A stretch of DNA of 64,000 nucleotides from Leclercia sp. AS011 (GTDB lineage Bacteria; Pseudomonadota; Gammaproteobacteria; Enterobacterales; Enterobacteriaceae), in NCBI RefSeq assembly GCF_037152535.1, contig NZ_JBBCMA010000001.1, positions 1,860,001-1,924,000 of the forward strand, read 5' to 3'. The position numbers and the translations under genes are program-made. This document shows, piece by piece, positions 8,614-17,620 of this stretch. The notes under the pieces were generated by a model that saw only the letters and a list, made by a program, of their open reading frames with translations, searched no databases and had not been told where the DNA came from. Within the stretch, counting starts at the first letter, position 1. Every line of letters starts with the position of its first letter.

Positions 8614-10749
8614 ATGCTAAGCCCGCTGCTTCGCCGCTACACCCTTAACAGCACCTGGCTGTATAACGCCAGGATCTTTATTGCCCTGTGCGGCAGCACT
8701 GCCCTGCCCTGGTGGCTGGGCGATGTGAAGCTGACCATTCCCCTGACGCTGGGCGTCGTGGCCGGGGCGCTGGCCGATCTGGATGACCGTCTCGCCGGTC
8801 GGCTGCGCAATCTGGTTATCACGCTGATCTGCTTTTTTATCGCCTCGGCATCTGTGGAACTGCTTTTCCCCTGGCCGTGGCTTTTCGCTATCGGCCTGAT
8901 GCTCTCTACCAGCGTCTTTATCCTGCTGGGCGGGCTGGGTCAGCGCTACGCTACCATCGCCTTTGGCGCGCTGCTGATTGCTATCTATACCATGCTGGGA
9001 GTCTCGCTTTACGACCAGTGGTATCAGCAGCCGGTTCTGCTGTTGCTGGGGGCGGTCTGGTATAACCTGCTTACCCTCTTCGGGCATCTGATCTTCCCCA
9101 TCCGCCCGCTGCAGGACAACCTGGCCCGCAGCTATGAGCAGCTGGCGCACTATCTGGAGCTCAAGTCCCGGCTTTTCGACCCGGATATTGAAGGTGATGG
9201 TCAGGGACCGCTGTACGATGTCGCCCTGGCAAACGGCCAGCTGGTGACCACGCTGAACCAGACTAAGGCCTCGTTGCTTACCCGGTTGCGCGGCGATCGC
9301 GGTCAGCGCGGTACCCGCCGAACGTTGCACTACTACTTTGTGGCGCAGGATATTCACGAGCGCGCCAGCTCCTCGCATATTCAGTACGCCGATCTGCGCG
9401 AGAAGTTCCGCTACAGCGACGTGATGTTTCGCTTCCAGCGCCTGCTCTCCATGCAGTCCCAGGCCTGCCAGCAGCTGTCGCGATCTATCCTGCTGCGCAC
9501 GCCCTATCAGCACGATCCGCATTTTGAGCGGGCCTTCACGCACCTGGATGCGGCGCTCGATCGTGTCCAGGCCAGCGGGACCTCTGCCGAACAGATGAAG
9601 GCGCTGGGTTTTCTGTTGAACAACCTGCGCGCCATTGACGCCCAGCTCGCCACCATTGAATCTGAGCAGGCGCTGGCCATGCCCCGCAATGATGTGGAAA
9701 ACCAGCTTGCCGATGACAGCCTGCACGGTTTTAGCGATATGTGGCTGCGGTTAAGCCGCAATTTTTCGCCAGAATCGGCGCTGTTTCGTCATGCGGTGAG
9801 GATGTCGGTGGTGCTCTGTATTGGCTATGCCTTTATACAGGTAACCGGCCTTAATCATGGCTACTGGATTTTACTGACCAGCCTGTTTGTCTGCCAGCCC
9901 AACTACAATGCCACCCGCCACCGGCTGGCGCTGCGTATTATCGGTACGCTGGTTGGGGTCGCCATTGGGCTGCCGATCCTCTATTTCGTCCCTTCTCTGG
10001 AAGGCCAGTTGATCTTAATTGTGATCACCGGGGTGCTGTTTTTTGCGTTTCGCAACGTCCAGTACGCGCACGCCACTATGTTCATCACCCTGCTGGTGTT
10101 GCTCTGTTTCAATCTGCTCGGTGAAGGCTTTGAAGTGGCCCTGCCGCGTATTGTCGATACCCTGATTGGCTGCGCCATTGCCTGGGCGGCGGTGAGCTTT
10201 ATCTGGCCGGACTGGCGTTTCCGTAATCTGCCCCGGGTGCTGGATCAGGCGATGAATGCCAACTGCCGCTATCTGGATGCCATCCTCGAGCAGTACCATC
10301 AGGGCCGCGATAACCGCCTGACCTATCGTATCGCCCGACGTGACGCTTACAACCGCGATGCGGAACTGGCGTCGGTGGTTTCGAACATGTCCAGGGAGCC
10401 GCGGGCGACAGCGGAAACGCGTGAAGTCGCGTTCCGTCTGTTGTGTCTGAACCATACCTTTACCAGCTATATCTCGGCGCTGGGTGCGCACCGCGAACGG
10501 CTGACCAGCCCCGCCATCCTGGCCTTGCTTGATGATGCCGTCTGCTATGTGGATGATGCGCTTCATCAACGTCCGGCGGATGAACCCCGGGTGCAGCAGG
10601 CACTGTCCGAACTGGCGCAACGCATTTCGCATATTGAACCGGGTGCCGAGAGCAAAGCGCCACTGGTGCTGCAGCAAATCGGTCTGCTTATCGCGTTGCT
10701 GCCAGAAATTTGCCGATTACAGCAGCACGTTAATCAACTGCCGGAGTGA
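8614..10749 (+). CDS. yccS: YccS, FUSC/YccS-YhfK family inner-membrane protein
   Basis: 711 aa. Two blocks of about six membrane helices (residues about 15-145 and 390-530) each precede a cytoplasmic domain, as in the YccS/YhfK and aromatic-acid exporter (FUSC) families. FGALLIAIYTMLG and the second-block motif GYWILLTSLFVCQPNYNATRHR are conserved. Transport of small aromatic or other compounds is suggested by family only; no substrate is known to me. The final 16 bases overlap the convergent tfoX. Confidence 0.93.
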   Translation: MLSPLLRRYTLNSTWLYNARIFIALCGSTALPWWLGDVKLTIPLTLGVVAGALADLDDRLAGRLRNLVITLICFFIASASVELLFPWPWLFAIGLMLSTSVFILLGGLGQRYATIAFGALLIAIYTMLGVSLYDQWYQQPVLLLLGAVWYNLLTLFGHLIFPIRPLQDNLARSYEQLAHYLELKSRLFDPDIEGDGQGPLYDVALANGQLVTTLNQTKASLLTRLRGDRGQRGTRRTLHYYFVAQDIHERASSSHIQYADLREKFRYSDVMFRFQRLLSMQSQACQQLSRSILLRTPYQHDPHFERAFTHLDAALDRVQASGTSAEQMKALGFLLNNLRAIDAQLATIESEQALAMPRNDVENQLADDSLHGFSDMWLRLSRNFSPESALFRHAVRMSVVLCIGYAFIQVTGLNHGYWILLTSLFVCQPNYNATRHRLALRIIGTLVGVAIGLPILYFVPSLEGQLILIVITGVLFFAFRNVQYAHATMFITLLVLLCFNLLGEGFEVALPRIVDTLIGCAIAWAAVSFIWPDWRFRNLPRVLDQAMNANCRYLDAILEQYHQGRDNRLTYRIARRDAYNRDAELASVVSNMSREPRATAETREVAFRLLCLNHTFTSYISALGAHRERLTSPAILALLDDAVCYVDDALHQRPADEPRVQQALSELAQRISHIEPGAESKAPLVLQQIGLLIALLPEICRLQQHVNQLPE

Positions 10750-11360
10750 GGGGGGTTCTCCACCGGCAGCTTTTTGTACCACTCCACCAGCTCCCGGCGC
10801 CTGTTCTCCGGGAGCGCCGCTTCATGCAGCCCGACAATCGCCCCTTCCAGCGCAAACAGCACCTTGTAGCTCAGGTGCTTGTTAAGCGCTCTGATCTTCA
10901 GCCAGCACTTTTCGGCGCCGAGGGTGCGTAACGCTTCTTCGTTGATGATGCCTGCCTCGTTCAGCAGGATCTCAAGCTGAAAGGTGAGATTGGGTAAATC
11001 TTTCAGCCTGTCGCGCTTGTATCGCTCGCGGCGCTCCCGCCGCGCGGCTTCGAGGGCAAATGAGGAGAGCTGCAGGAGTTTATCCCGATCCTGCCAGAGC
11101 GCCTCATCAACGCGGTAATAGTTCAGCAATACCGCGCGCCCCCGTTTTACCAGCGTTAAGTAAGAGGAGGCATTGTTGACGCAATACTGTGCGCTCTCTT
11201 CACAGGCGCGCAGGTATAACTCCCCGTCTGAGACCATGGCAAAGACCGCGTCATCCACCGCCAGGGTGTAGCCGCCAAACAGCGCGCGGTGCTCAACATC
11301 ACCCAGGGATGAAAGGTATTTCGTAGATTGATAGATCCGCTCATATGATAACTTTTTCAT
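10734..11360 (-). CDS. tfoX: TfoX/Sxy, competence regulator
   Basis: 208 aa from the ATG at 11360 (MKKLSYERIYQSTKYLSSLG), which is the start conserved in E. coli Sxy. The N-terminal TfoX domain (about 1-100) and the C-terminal TfoX_C helix-hairpin domain (about 105-195, LPNLTFQLEILLNEAGI) are complete. In gamma-proteobacteria Sxy acts with CRP at CRP-S sites to turn on DNA-uptake genes. Its 5' leader is long and contains a perfect 14-bp palindrome at 11405-11418. It is divergent from sulA and overlaps yccS tail to tail. Confidence 0.94.
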   Translation of the reverse strand: MKKLSYERIYQSTKYLSSLGDVEHRALFGGYTLAVDDAVFAMVSDGELYLRACEESAQYCVNNASSYLTLVKRGRAVLLNYYRVDEALWQDRDKLLQLSSFALEAARRERRERYKRDRLKDLPNLTFQLEILLNEAGIINEEALRTLGAEKCWLKIRALNKHLSYKVLFALEGAIVGLHEAALPENRRRELVEWYKKLPVENPPHSGS

Positions 11361-11514
11361 GATATTTCCCTTGTAAATCATGCAGTAATAGTGAATTCAT
11401 TTGTTAACGGATCCGTTAGCCAAAAAATAGGTAACTTACGATCGAACGGCAAGATGATTTTTCAATCCGTCTGAATAACGAACCAAATTTGCGAGGCGCT
11501 TTCCGAAAATGAGG

Positions 11515-11557
11515 TTGATCTTTAGACGTACAGGGGTTACTGTATATCCATACAGTA
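11515..11557 (+). promoter_or_regulatory. sulA promoter with LexA (SOS) operator
   Basis: CTGTATATCCATACAG at 11540-11555 is a near-ideal LexA box (CTG-N10-CAG, extended to TACTGT...ACAGTA at 11538-11557). TTGATC at 11515-11520 is a -35 spaced 17 bp from TACTGT at 11538-11543, so the -10 lies inside the operator, as in E. coli sulA. DNA damage should therefore derepress sulA strongly. Confidence 0.92.
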
Positions 11558-11577
11558 ACTACAGGGCTGGATTGATT

Positions 11578-12090
11578 ATGTACTCTTCAGGCTATGCAAA
11601 TCGTTCAACAACTTTCTCTTCTTCCGCGGGCAAAAGTGCACGGAGTTCCGCTGCTGCGTACATGTCCACCGGGTTGATCAGTGAAGTGCTTTACCGTGAA
11701 GACCAGCCCATGATGACGCAGCTGTTATTGTTGCCTCTGTTACAGCAGCTTGGTCAGCAGGATCGCTGGCAGCTGTGGCTGACGCCGCAGCAGAGATTGA
11801 GCCGGGAATGGGTGCAATCGGCGGGATTACCCCTGACTAAAGTGATGCAGGTGAGCCAGATGGATCCCTGCCATACTGTAGAATCGATGGTGAGGGCCCT
11901 GCGTACCGGGAATTACAGCGTGGTGATTGGCTGGTTTACGGAAGAATTAACCGAAACGGAACAACATCGCCTGGCCGAAGCGGCCGAAGAAGGTAACGCA
12001 CTGGGCTTTATTATGCGTCCCGTACGAATGAATGCTCTGGGCAACGGACACCTTTCTGGGCTAAAAATTCACTCAAATTTGTATCATTGA
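11578..12090 (+). CDS. sulA: SulA, SOS cell-division inhibitor
   Basis: 170 aa starting at the ATG at 11578 ([16 protein letters not shown]). SulA binds FtsZ and blocks Z-ring formation during the SOS response, and is degraded by Lon. The central core ([22 protein letters not shown]... [23 protein letters not shown]) and the C-terminal [10 protein letters not shown], needed for Lon recognition in E. coli, are conserved. The N-terminus is more divergent. An open frame extends further upstream but would include the LexA operator, so it is rejected as the start. Confidence 0.95.
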   Translation: MYSSGYANRSTTFSSSAGKSARSSAAAYMSTGLISEVLYREDQPMMTQLLLLPLLQQLGQQDRWQLWLTPQQRLSREWVQSAGLPLTKVMQVSQMDPCHTVESMVRALRTGNYSVVIGWFTEELTETEQHRLAEAAEEGNALGFIMRPVRMNALGNGHLSGLKIHSNLYH

Positions 12091-12444
12091 GTAAAAATAA
12101 GAGTTTTCCTGGAATTTTTTTTGCACGCGCTGTACGCCATTGGTTCCCTTTCTAAAAGCCGCGACAAGTCTTGTCTGCCGCGGCTTCCTCCAGTTTAGCA
12201 TGTCCAAAACTTCGCCATAAATGTTAAATATTGTGTATACAAAACTTTTTTTTTCATATGCCTGACGGAGTTCACACTTGTAAGTTTTCAGGTACGTTGT
12301 AGACTTTACATCGCCAGGGGTGCTCGGCCTAAACCGAAGATATCGGTAGCTTTACTCTTTGTCCCCGCCCCCCGGTGAAGGATTTAACCGTGACTCTCAT
12401 TGAGATTCTCATGGCGATTTTTGGATGATAACGAGGCGCAAAAA
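12091..12444 (+). other. sulA-ompA intergenic region with ompA promoter and stabilising 5' leader
   Basis: This 354-bp gap has no gene I can support. A hairpin (12156-12163 paired with 12179-12186) probably marks the end of sulA, although it lacks a good T-run. From about 12312 the sequence follows the E. coli ompA leader closely: GCCAGGGGTGCTCGG near the likely +1, a GCTCGG...CCGAAG hairpin, and CCCCGGTGAAGGATTTAACC. That leader folds to stabilise the mRNA in E. coli. ACGAGGCGCA at 12431-12440 is the ribosome site and also the known pairing site for the sigma-E sRNA MicA. Confidence 0.75.
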
Positions 12445-13500
12445 ATGAAAAAGACAGCTATCGCGATTGCAGTGGCACTGGCAGGTTTCGCTACCGTAGC
12501 GCAGGCCGCTCCGAAAGATAATACCTGGTATGCTGGTGGTAAACTGGGCTGGTCTCAGTTCCATGACACTGGCTGGTATAACGACGCTCTGAATAACGAC
12601 GGCCCAACTCACGAAAGCCAGCTGGGCGCAGGCGCGTTCGGTGGTTATCAGGTTAACCCGTACGTTGGTTTCGAAATGGGTTACGACTGGCTGGGCCGTA
12701 TGCCTTACAAAGGCGACAACGTTAACGGCGCATTCAAAGCTCAGGGCGTTCAGCTGACTGCTAAACTGGGTTACCCAGTAAATGACGCTGTAGACATCTA
12801 CACCCGTCTGGGCGGCATGGTATGGCGTGCAGACTCCAGCAACAGCATCGCTGGCGACGACCATGACACTGGCGTATCTCCAGTATTCGCAGGTGGCGTT
12901 GAGTGGGCAATGACCCGTGACGTTGCTACCCGTCTGGAATACCAGTGGGTTAACAACATCGGCGACGGCAACACCGTTGGTGTTCGTCCAGACAACGGCA
13001 TGCTGAGCGTTGGTGTTTCTTACCGCTTCGGTCAGCAGGAAGAAGCAGCGCCAATCGTTGCTCCAGCTCCAGCCCCAGCTCCAGAAGTACAGACCAAGCA
13101 CTTCACTCTGAAGTCTGACGTTCTGTTCAACTTCAACAAAGCAACCCTGAAACCAGAAGGTCAGCAGGCACTGGATCAGCTGTACACCCAGCTGAGCAAC
13201 CTGGATCCTAAAGATGGTTCCGTAGTGGTTCTGGGCTTCACCGACCGTATCGGTTCTGACGCTTACAACCAGGGTCTGTCTGAGAAACGTGCTCAGTCCG
13301 TTGTTGACTACCTGATCTCTAAAGGTATCCCGGCTAACAAGATCTCCCCACGTGGTATGGGCGAATCTAACCCAGTTACCGGTTCTACCTGTGACAACGT
13401 GAAAGCTCGCGCTGCACTGATCGACTGCCTGGCACCAGATCGTCGCGTAGAGATCGAAGTTAAAGGCATCAAAGACGTTGTAACTCAGCCAGCGGCATAA
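12445..13500 (+). CDS. ompA: Outer-membrane protein OmpA
   Basis: 351 aa (E. coli 346) from the ATG at 12445. Signal peptide [21 protein letters not shown], then an eight-stranded beta-barrel (about 22-195), a Pro-Ala hinge (APAPAPAPE, about residue 210) and a C-terminal OmpA-like peptidoglycan-binding domain with [13 protein letters not shown], the Asp/Arg motif region [19 protein letters not shown], and paired cysteines in [17 protein letters not shown]. Barrel strands match E. coli, while surface loops 1-3 differ (for example [14 protein letters not shown]), as expected for phage-exposed loops. Codon use is of the strongly expressed type. Confidence 0.97.
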   Translation: MKKTAIAIAVALAGFATVAQAAPKDNTWYAGGKLGWSQFHDTGWYNDALNNDGPTHESQLGAGAFGGYQVNPYVGFEMGYDWLGRMPYKGDNVNGAFKAQGVQLTAKLGYPVNDAVDIYTRLGGMVWRADSSNSIAGDDHDTGVSPVFAGGVEWAMTRDVATRLEYQWVNNIGDGNTVGVRPDNGMLSVGVSYRFGQQEEAAPIVAPAPAPAPEVQTKHFTLKSDVLFNFNKATLKPEGQQALDQLYTQLSNLDPKDGSVVVLGFTDRIGSDAYNQGLSEKRAQSVVDYLISKGIPANKISPRGMGESNPVTGSTCDNVKARAALIDCLAPDRRVEIEVKGIKDVVTQPAA

Positions 13501-13516
13501 GTTATCGTCTTATAAA

Positions 13517-13546
13517 AAAACCCCGCCATGTTGCGGGGTTTTTTAT
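13517..13546 (+). terminator. Bidirectional terminator between ompA and matP
   Basis: AACCCCGC paired with GCGGGGTT around CATGTT (13519-13540) is flanked by A7 on the left and T6 on the right. It can end both ompA (rightward) and matP (leftward, stop at 13568). Confidence 0.9.
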
Positions 13547-13567
13547 TGCCTGAAGAAAACTGAAAGG

Positions 13568-14023
13568 CTACTTCTTACCGGCCAGCAGCGCCTGTAGATC
13601 GGTTTTCAGGGTCGACATCTGACTGGCGTACTTCTCTTTATGTTCCGCATCTTCAATCAGTTGCACGATGGTCTCTGACAAGGTTTTTCCGCGACGCTGG
13701 GCAAGCCCGGCCAGACGTTGCCAGACCATAAACTCCAGATCGATCGATTTCTTCCGGGTATGCTGGTGCTCGGCATTAAAATGCCGTTTACGCCGCGCGC
13801 GGATGGTCTGCTTCATGCGGTTAAGTAGCGCCGGATTGATGTGTTTATCTATCCAGCCGTTGACCAGAATGGGTTCGTTTTCGAGGGTCAGCAATAAATC
13901 TACAGCTTCTTTTGCAGCACTGGCTTCGAGGTAGCACGTGATCAATTCCCCTTCACGGTGTTTTTTGACCAGATACTTCCATTTCCAGCCGCTTTCGAGA
14001 TTTTCCAGTTGTTGGTATTTCAT
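13568..14023 (-). CDS. matP: MatP, Ter macrodomain organiser
   Basis: 151 aa (E. coli 150). MatP binds 13-bp matS sites to organise the terminus macrodomain, links it to the divisome through ZapB, and displaces MukBEF from Ter. The N-terminal four-helix region ([26 protein letters not shown]) and the ribbon-helix-helix ([34 protein letters not shown], about 90-125) are intact, followed by a C-terminal coiled coil. MukBEF, its functional antagonist, is encoded 30 kb away in this window. Confidence 0.95.
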   Translation of the reverse strand: MKYQQLENLESGWKWKYLVKKHREGELITCYLEASAAKEAVDLLLTLENEPILVNGWIDKHINPALLNRMKQTIRARRKRHFNAEHQHTRKKSIDLEFMVWQRLAGLAQRRGKTLSETIVQLIEDAEHKEKYASQMSTLKTDLQALLAGKK

Positions 14024-14209
14024 TGCGATCTCAGTGTGACCGTGTAACTGTGTTCAGAATATCAGTTTTTTGGCAATCTGCTGAAAAGAAATCATATCCT
14101 GTGACACGCGGTGATGCATTCATCGCTGGAAACGCCCATTCCCTCATGGGCAGAGCCTGCGCCTTACGGTATACTCCATCGTTTTACTTCTGACTAAAAA
14201 ACATCAACT

Positions 14210-15970
14210 TTGACCATTACGAAACTTGCATGGCGTGACCTGGTTCCGGATACCGAAAGCTATCAGGAACTGTTTGCACAGCCAGATCTCGCGAACGAAC
14301 ACGAATATATCCTCAGCGACACACAGCCCCGTTTGCATTACGCAATGGAGCAGATGTTGAGCCCGTGGGCAACTTCACCATTCATGTTATTGAAAGCGCC
14401 AGACGAAGCGGAGTATCTGAGTCTTCTGGCGGATGCCATGCGGCAGCTGCAACCAGAAACCGGGACGGTCTTTGGGGGTGAATACAGCATTGATGGGCGT
14501 ACTGTTACCTTTGCACCGGCAACCGTACCCGATGGCCGTTTTGCGGTCACAGGCAACATTGTTTCGGCGGGCTGGACAGAAGCAGAACAGCTGTTCGGCT
14601 GCCTGCGCCAGTTTAACGGTGAGTTGACCCTGCATCCCGGCCTGGTCCATCAGGCCAACGGCGGTGTGTTGCTCATCTCCCTGCGCACGCTTCTGGCCCA
14701 GCCTCTGCTGTGGATGCGCCTGAAAAACAGCGTCAGCCAGCAGCGCTTTGACTGGGTGGCGTATGATGAGTCGCGCCCTCTTCCGGTCGCCGTTCCTTCT
14801 ATGCCGCTCTCTCTAAAAGTGGTGCTGATTGGCGATCGCGAAGCGCTGGCCGATTTCCAGGAGATGGAACCCGAGCTGGCCGACCAGGTGGTGTACAGCG
14901 AATTCGAAGACAGCACGCAGATCGCCGATGCCGAAGATATGCTGCAATGGATCCAATGGGTACATGCCGTCTGTCAACGCGCGCAGTTGCCAACGCTGGC
15001 GGCCGACGCCTGGCCGGTGCTGATCCGCGAAGCGGTGCGCTATACCGGCGATCAGGAGACCCTTCCGCTTTGTCCTCTGTGGCTTGGCAAACAGCTGCGT
15101 GAAGCTGCGGCCATGACCGATGACGGCATCCTTACCGGCGAACAGCTCTCCCAGATGCTGGTGCAGCGAGAGTGGCGTGAAGGCTACCTTGCGGATCGCA
15201 TGCAGGACGAGATCCTGCTGGAGCAGATCCTGGTCGAAACCGAAGGTGAACGCGTCGGACAGATCAACGCCCTGTCGGTGATTGAGTTCCCTGGCCATCC
15301 TCGCGCCTTTGGCGAGCCCTCTCGCATCAGCTGCGTCGTGCACATCGGTGACGGTGAGTTTATCGACGTGGAGCGTAAAGCCGAGCTGGGCGGAAACATT
15401 CACGCCAAGGGCATGATGATCATGCAGGCTTATCTGATGTCGGAACTGCAGCTTGAGCAGCAGATCCCCTTCACCGCCTCCCTGACTTTCGAGCAGTCCT
15501 ACAGCGAAGTCGATGGCGACAGCGCCTCGATGGCAGAGCTCTGCGCGTTAATCAGCGCCCTGGCCGATGTGCCGGTGAATCAGAGCATTGCTATTACCGG
15601 TTCAGTGGATCAGTTTGGTCGCGCGCAGCCGGTCGGCGGTCTGAACGAAAAGATCGAAGGCTTCTTTACCGTCTGCCAGCAGCGCGGGCTGAGCGGTAAA
15701 CAGGGCGTCATTATTCCTCTGCCGAACGTCCGTCATCTCAGCCTCAGTCAGGAGCTGCTGACCGCGGTCGAAGAGGAACAATTCAGCCTCTGGGCGATCG
15801 AAGATATAGCAGATGCGCTACCCTTACTGACAAACCTGGAGTGGGATGCCGAAGGGCAGACGACGCTGATGCACACTATCCAGGAGCGTATTGCGCAGGC
15901 AACACAGCAGGAAGCACGTCACCGTTATCCCTGGCCGTTACGCTGGTTGAACTGGTTCACGCCAAACTGA
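14210..15970 (+). CDS. ycbZ: YcbZ, Lon-like ATP-independent protease homologue
   Basis: 586 aa, same length as in E. coli, starting at a TTG (14210-14212) that encodes [19 protein letters not shown]. The C-terminal third is a Lon-type S16 protease domain: catalytic Ser438 in DGDSASM and catalytic Lys481 in [10 protein letters not shown], 43 residues apart exactly as in E. coli Lon (Ser679/Lys722). The N-terminal region has no P-loop, so ATP hydrolysis by the usual mechanism looks unlikely. Cellular substrates are unknown. It lies directly upstream of fabA, and its last codons overlap the FadR site of the fabA promoter. Confidence 0.93.
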   Translation: MTITKLAWRDLVPDTESYQELFAQPDLANEHEYILSDTQPRLHYAMEQMLSPWATSPFMLLKAPDEAEYLSLLADAMRQLQPETGTVFGGEYSIDGRTVTFAPATVPDGRFAVTGNIVSAGWTEAEQLFGCLRQFNGELTLHPGLVHQANGGVLLISLRTLLAQPLLWMRLKNSVSQQRFDWVAYDESRPLPVAVPSMPLSLKVVLIGDREALADFQEMEPELADQVVYSEFEDSTQIADAEDMLQWIQWVHAVCQRAQLPTLAADAWPVLIREAVRYTGDQETLPLCPLWLGKQLREAAAMTDDGILTGEQLSQMLVQREWREGYLADRMQDEILLEQILVETEGERVGQINALSVIEFPGHPRAFGEPSRISCVVHIGDGEFIDVERKAELGGNIHAKGMMIMQAYLMSELQLEQQIPFTASLTFEQSYSEVDGDSASMAELCALISALADVPVNQSIAITGSVDQFGRAQPVGGLNEKIEGFFTVCQQRGLSGKQGVIIPLPNVRHLSLSQELLTAVEEEQFSLWAIEDIADALPLLTNLEWDAEGQTTLMHTIQERIAQATQQEARHRYPWPLRWLNWFTPN

Positions 15971-16000
15971 TCGGACTTGTTCAGCGTACACGTGTTAGCT
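15964..16000 (+). promoter_or_regulatory. fabA promoter region with FadR and FabR sites
   Basis: CTGATCGGACTTGTTC (15967-15982) matches the FadR activator site known upstream of E. coli fabA. AGCGTACACGTGTTAGCT at 15983-16000 matches the adjoining FabR repressor palindrome. The FadR site starts inside the ycbZ stop region. This implies activation by FadR and repression by FabR when unsaturated acyl chains are plentiful. Confidence 0.82.
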
Positions 16001-16038
16001 ATCCTGCGTCCTTCACTAAAATAAGGCATACTGAGAAC

Positions 16039-16557
16039 ATGGTAGATAAACGCGAATCCTATACAAAAGAAGATCTTCTTGCCTCTGGTCGCGGTGAACT
16101 GTTTGGCGCAAAAGGCCCGCAGTTACCGGCCCCGAACATGCTGATGATGGACCGTGTCGTGAAGATGACGGAAACCGGCGGCAACTTCGATAAGGGTTAC
16201 GTAGAAGCAGAGCTCGATATCAACCCGGACCTGTGGTTCTTTGGGTGCCACTTTATTGGCGATCCGGTGATGCCAGGCTGCCTGGGTCTGGACGCCATGT
16301 GGCAGCTGGTTGGTTTTTACCTCGGCTGGCTGGGTGGTGAAGGCAAAGGCCGCGCCCTGGGCGTTGGCGAAGTGAAATTCACCGGTCAGGTTCTGCCGAC
16401 TGCGAAAAAAGTCACCTACCGTATTCACTTCAAACGCATTGTTAACCGTCGCCTGATTATGGGCCTGGCGGATGGCGAAGTGCTGGTCGATGGTCGTCTG
16501 ATCTACGCCGCAACTGACCTGAAAGTGGGTCTGTTCCAGGATACTTCCGCCTTCTGA
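16039..16557 (+). CDS. fabA: 3-hydroxydecanoyl-ACP dehydratase/isomerase
   Basis: 172 aa from the ATG at 16039 ([20 protein letters not shown]), almost identical to E. coli FabA. It dehydrates (3R)-hydroxydecanoyl-ACP and isomerises trans-2- to cis-3-decenoyl-ACP, the branch point of anaerobic unsaturated fatty acid synthesis. The active-site His71 lies in [14 protein letters not shown] and Asp85 in [14 protein letters not shown]. An open frame that extends further upstream overlaps ycbZ and is not used. Confidence 0.97.
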   Translation: MVDKRESYTKEDLLASGRGELFGAKGPQLPAPNMLMMDRVVKMTETGGNFDKGYVEAELDINPDLWFFGCHFIGDPVMPGCLGLDAMWQLVGFYLGWLGGEGKGRALGVGEVKFTGQVLPTAKKVTYRIHFKRIVNRRLIMGLADGEVLVDGRLIYAATDLKVGLFQDTSAF

Positions 16558-16587
16558 TTTTTGCTTTTACACAAGCATAAAACGGCG

Positions 16588-16619
16588 AAACCTCCGCACT
16601 GCGGAGGTTTCTTTTTTTA
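16588..16619 (+). terminator. Terminator between fabA and rmf
   Basis: AAACCTCCGC at 16588-16597 pairs with GCGGAGGTTT at 16601-16610, followed by CTTTTTTT. It ends fabA and, with a weaker U-tract on the other strand, probably rmf. Confidence 0.88.
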
Positions 16620-16630
16620 AAGAGACGCTA

Positions 16631-16798
16631 TCAAGCAAGTACTGCCCTGTCTCCGATGGCTTCTCGCCAGCCCCCTAACCATTGCGACCTCTGATTGATG
16701 GTCTGATAGGGACACATTTCTTTAGAACGTCCGGCGATGCCAGCCTGATAACCACGTTGATGAGCCCTTTCAAGGCGATCTCGTTTCTGTCTCTTCAT
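16631..16798 (-). CDS. rmf: Ribosome modulation factor RMF
   Basis: A 55-aa gene read by hand on the minus strand: MKRQKRDRLERAHQRGYQAG..., ending ...GDRAVLA with stop TGA at 16633-16631. Size, the basic N-terminus, the CPYQTINQRSQWLGGWREA core and the position between fabA and pqiC all match E. coli RMF. RMF binds 70S ribosomes in stationary phase and, with HPF, drives formation of inactive 100S dimers. Its own promoter must lie in 16799-16995, because a terminator separates it from pqiC. In E. coli it is induced by ppGpp and slow growth. Confidence 0.95.
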   Translation of the reverse strand: MKRQKRDRLERAHQRGYQAGIAGRSKEMCPYQTINQRSQWLGGWREAIGDRAVLA

Positions 16799-16995
16799 GC
16801 CTCGTTTCCCTCATTATTTGATCTGGTGGAAAAGAAAACAGTGATTACAAAACGTGCAATCACAGATAACGAATACCCTGATTCCCGCTTAGCGTCAATG
16901 CGCAAAATTCACGCCAGTGTCATAAATGTGACCTGGTCAAAAATTCATTTGTACAAAAAGTGTGACGCGGCACAAGTAACGGCCTGAGTGTAAAA

Positions 16996-17034
16996 CGAAA
17001 AAAAAGCCGCAATTAGCCTGACGCTAACTGCGGC
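16996..17034 (-). terminator. Terminator of the pqiABC operon
   Basis: GCCGCAATTAGC (17006-17017) pairs with GCTAACTGCGGC (17023-17034) with one mismatch. On the minus strand it is followed by eight T residues. It isolates pqiC from rmf. Confidence 0.85.
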
Positions 17035-17053
17035 CCGGTGCGATGAATTTTAC

Positions 17054-17620
17054 TTATGGCAGACGGGAAATCTCTCTGGCGATACTGGCTGACTCCTGCG
17101 CCCAGCCTTGCGCCAACACTTTCACCATCTCATCGTAACCATCCTTCTGCTGCTTCAGCTCCAGATGGAAAGGCCGCTTAATCAGCTGGCCCTGATGGTT
17201 GAGCAACCACTCCCCGCTGACGATCACGCTGCCATCATAGCGGCCATGGAAGTTGGTCACATTGACGTTGAGCGTATCCTGATCGCTGCCCAGCGGCTGC
17301 GACGCCACCACCCATCCCGGCAGCTGGCTGCTGAGATTGGCGACCAGCGTGTTGCGCAGCTGCTGATCCAGCGGGCTGGCCCACAGGTTGTTGTTAGCGA
17401 TGACATACTGCACATCGCTGGTCTGATAAACCACGCCGTTACCGGCCAGGTAATCCGGCACCGCCACCTGCTCTACCCACAGCAGGCGATTGCCCTGGCT
17501 GGCGACACTTTGCCCCCCCGCCTGCGCCGCCACTGGCAGCTGGTAGTAGCTCTTGTTCTCTGCTGAGCTACAGGCGGTCAGGAGCGCTGCCACTGCGGTG
17601 ATCGTTAGCCATTTTTTCAT
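17054..17620 (-). CDS. pqiC: PqiC, outer-membrane lipoprotein of the Pqi lipid-transport system
   Basis: 188 aa. The lipobox LLTAC at residues 13-17 follows a short signal sequence, so it is a lipoprotein anchored through Cys17. The rest is the ABC-type auxiliary/DUF330 fold of PqiC and YmbA. In E. coli PqiC sits in the outer membrane and binds the end of the PqiB tunnel. The pqiB stop and pqiC start overlap by one base (TAATG), indicating translational coupling. Confidence 0.94.
   Translation of the reverse strand: MKKWLTITAVAALLTACSSAENKSYYQLPVAAQAGGQSVASQGNRLLWVEQVAVPDYLAGNGVVYQTSDVQYVIANNNLWASPLDQQLRNTLVANLSSQLPGWVVASQPLGSDQDTLNVNVTNFHGRYDGSVIVSGEWLLNHQGQLIKRPFHLELKQQKDGYDEMVKVLAQGWAQESASIAREISRLP

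Noticed and set aside
8617..9726. A 369-aa open frame antisense to yccS
   Set aside because: The sense frame is a complete membrane protein; the antisense translation is Gln/Arg rich and unlike any known protein.
11437..11453. Possible CRP-S site in front of tfoX
   Set aside because: TACGATCGAACGGCAA keeps only the left half of the TGCGA-N6-TCGCA pattern; the right half has four mismatches.
11509..11577. N-terminal extension of sulA
   Set aside because: It includes the LexA operator and the -10 element, so it cannot be in the mRNA from the SOS promoter.
16840..16945. Possible CRP site upstream of rmf
   Set aside because: Half-sites such as TGTGA and TCAC are present, but the spacing does not match the N6 of a CRP palindrome on inspection.
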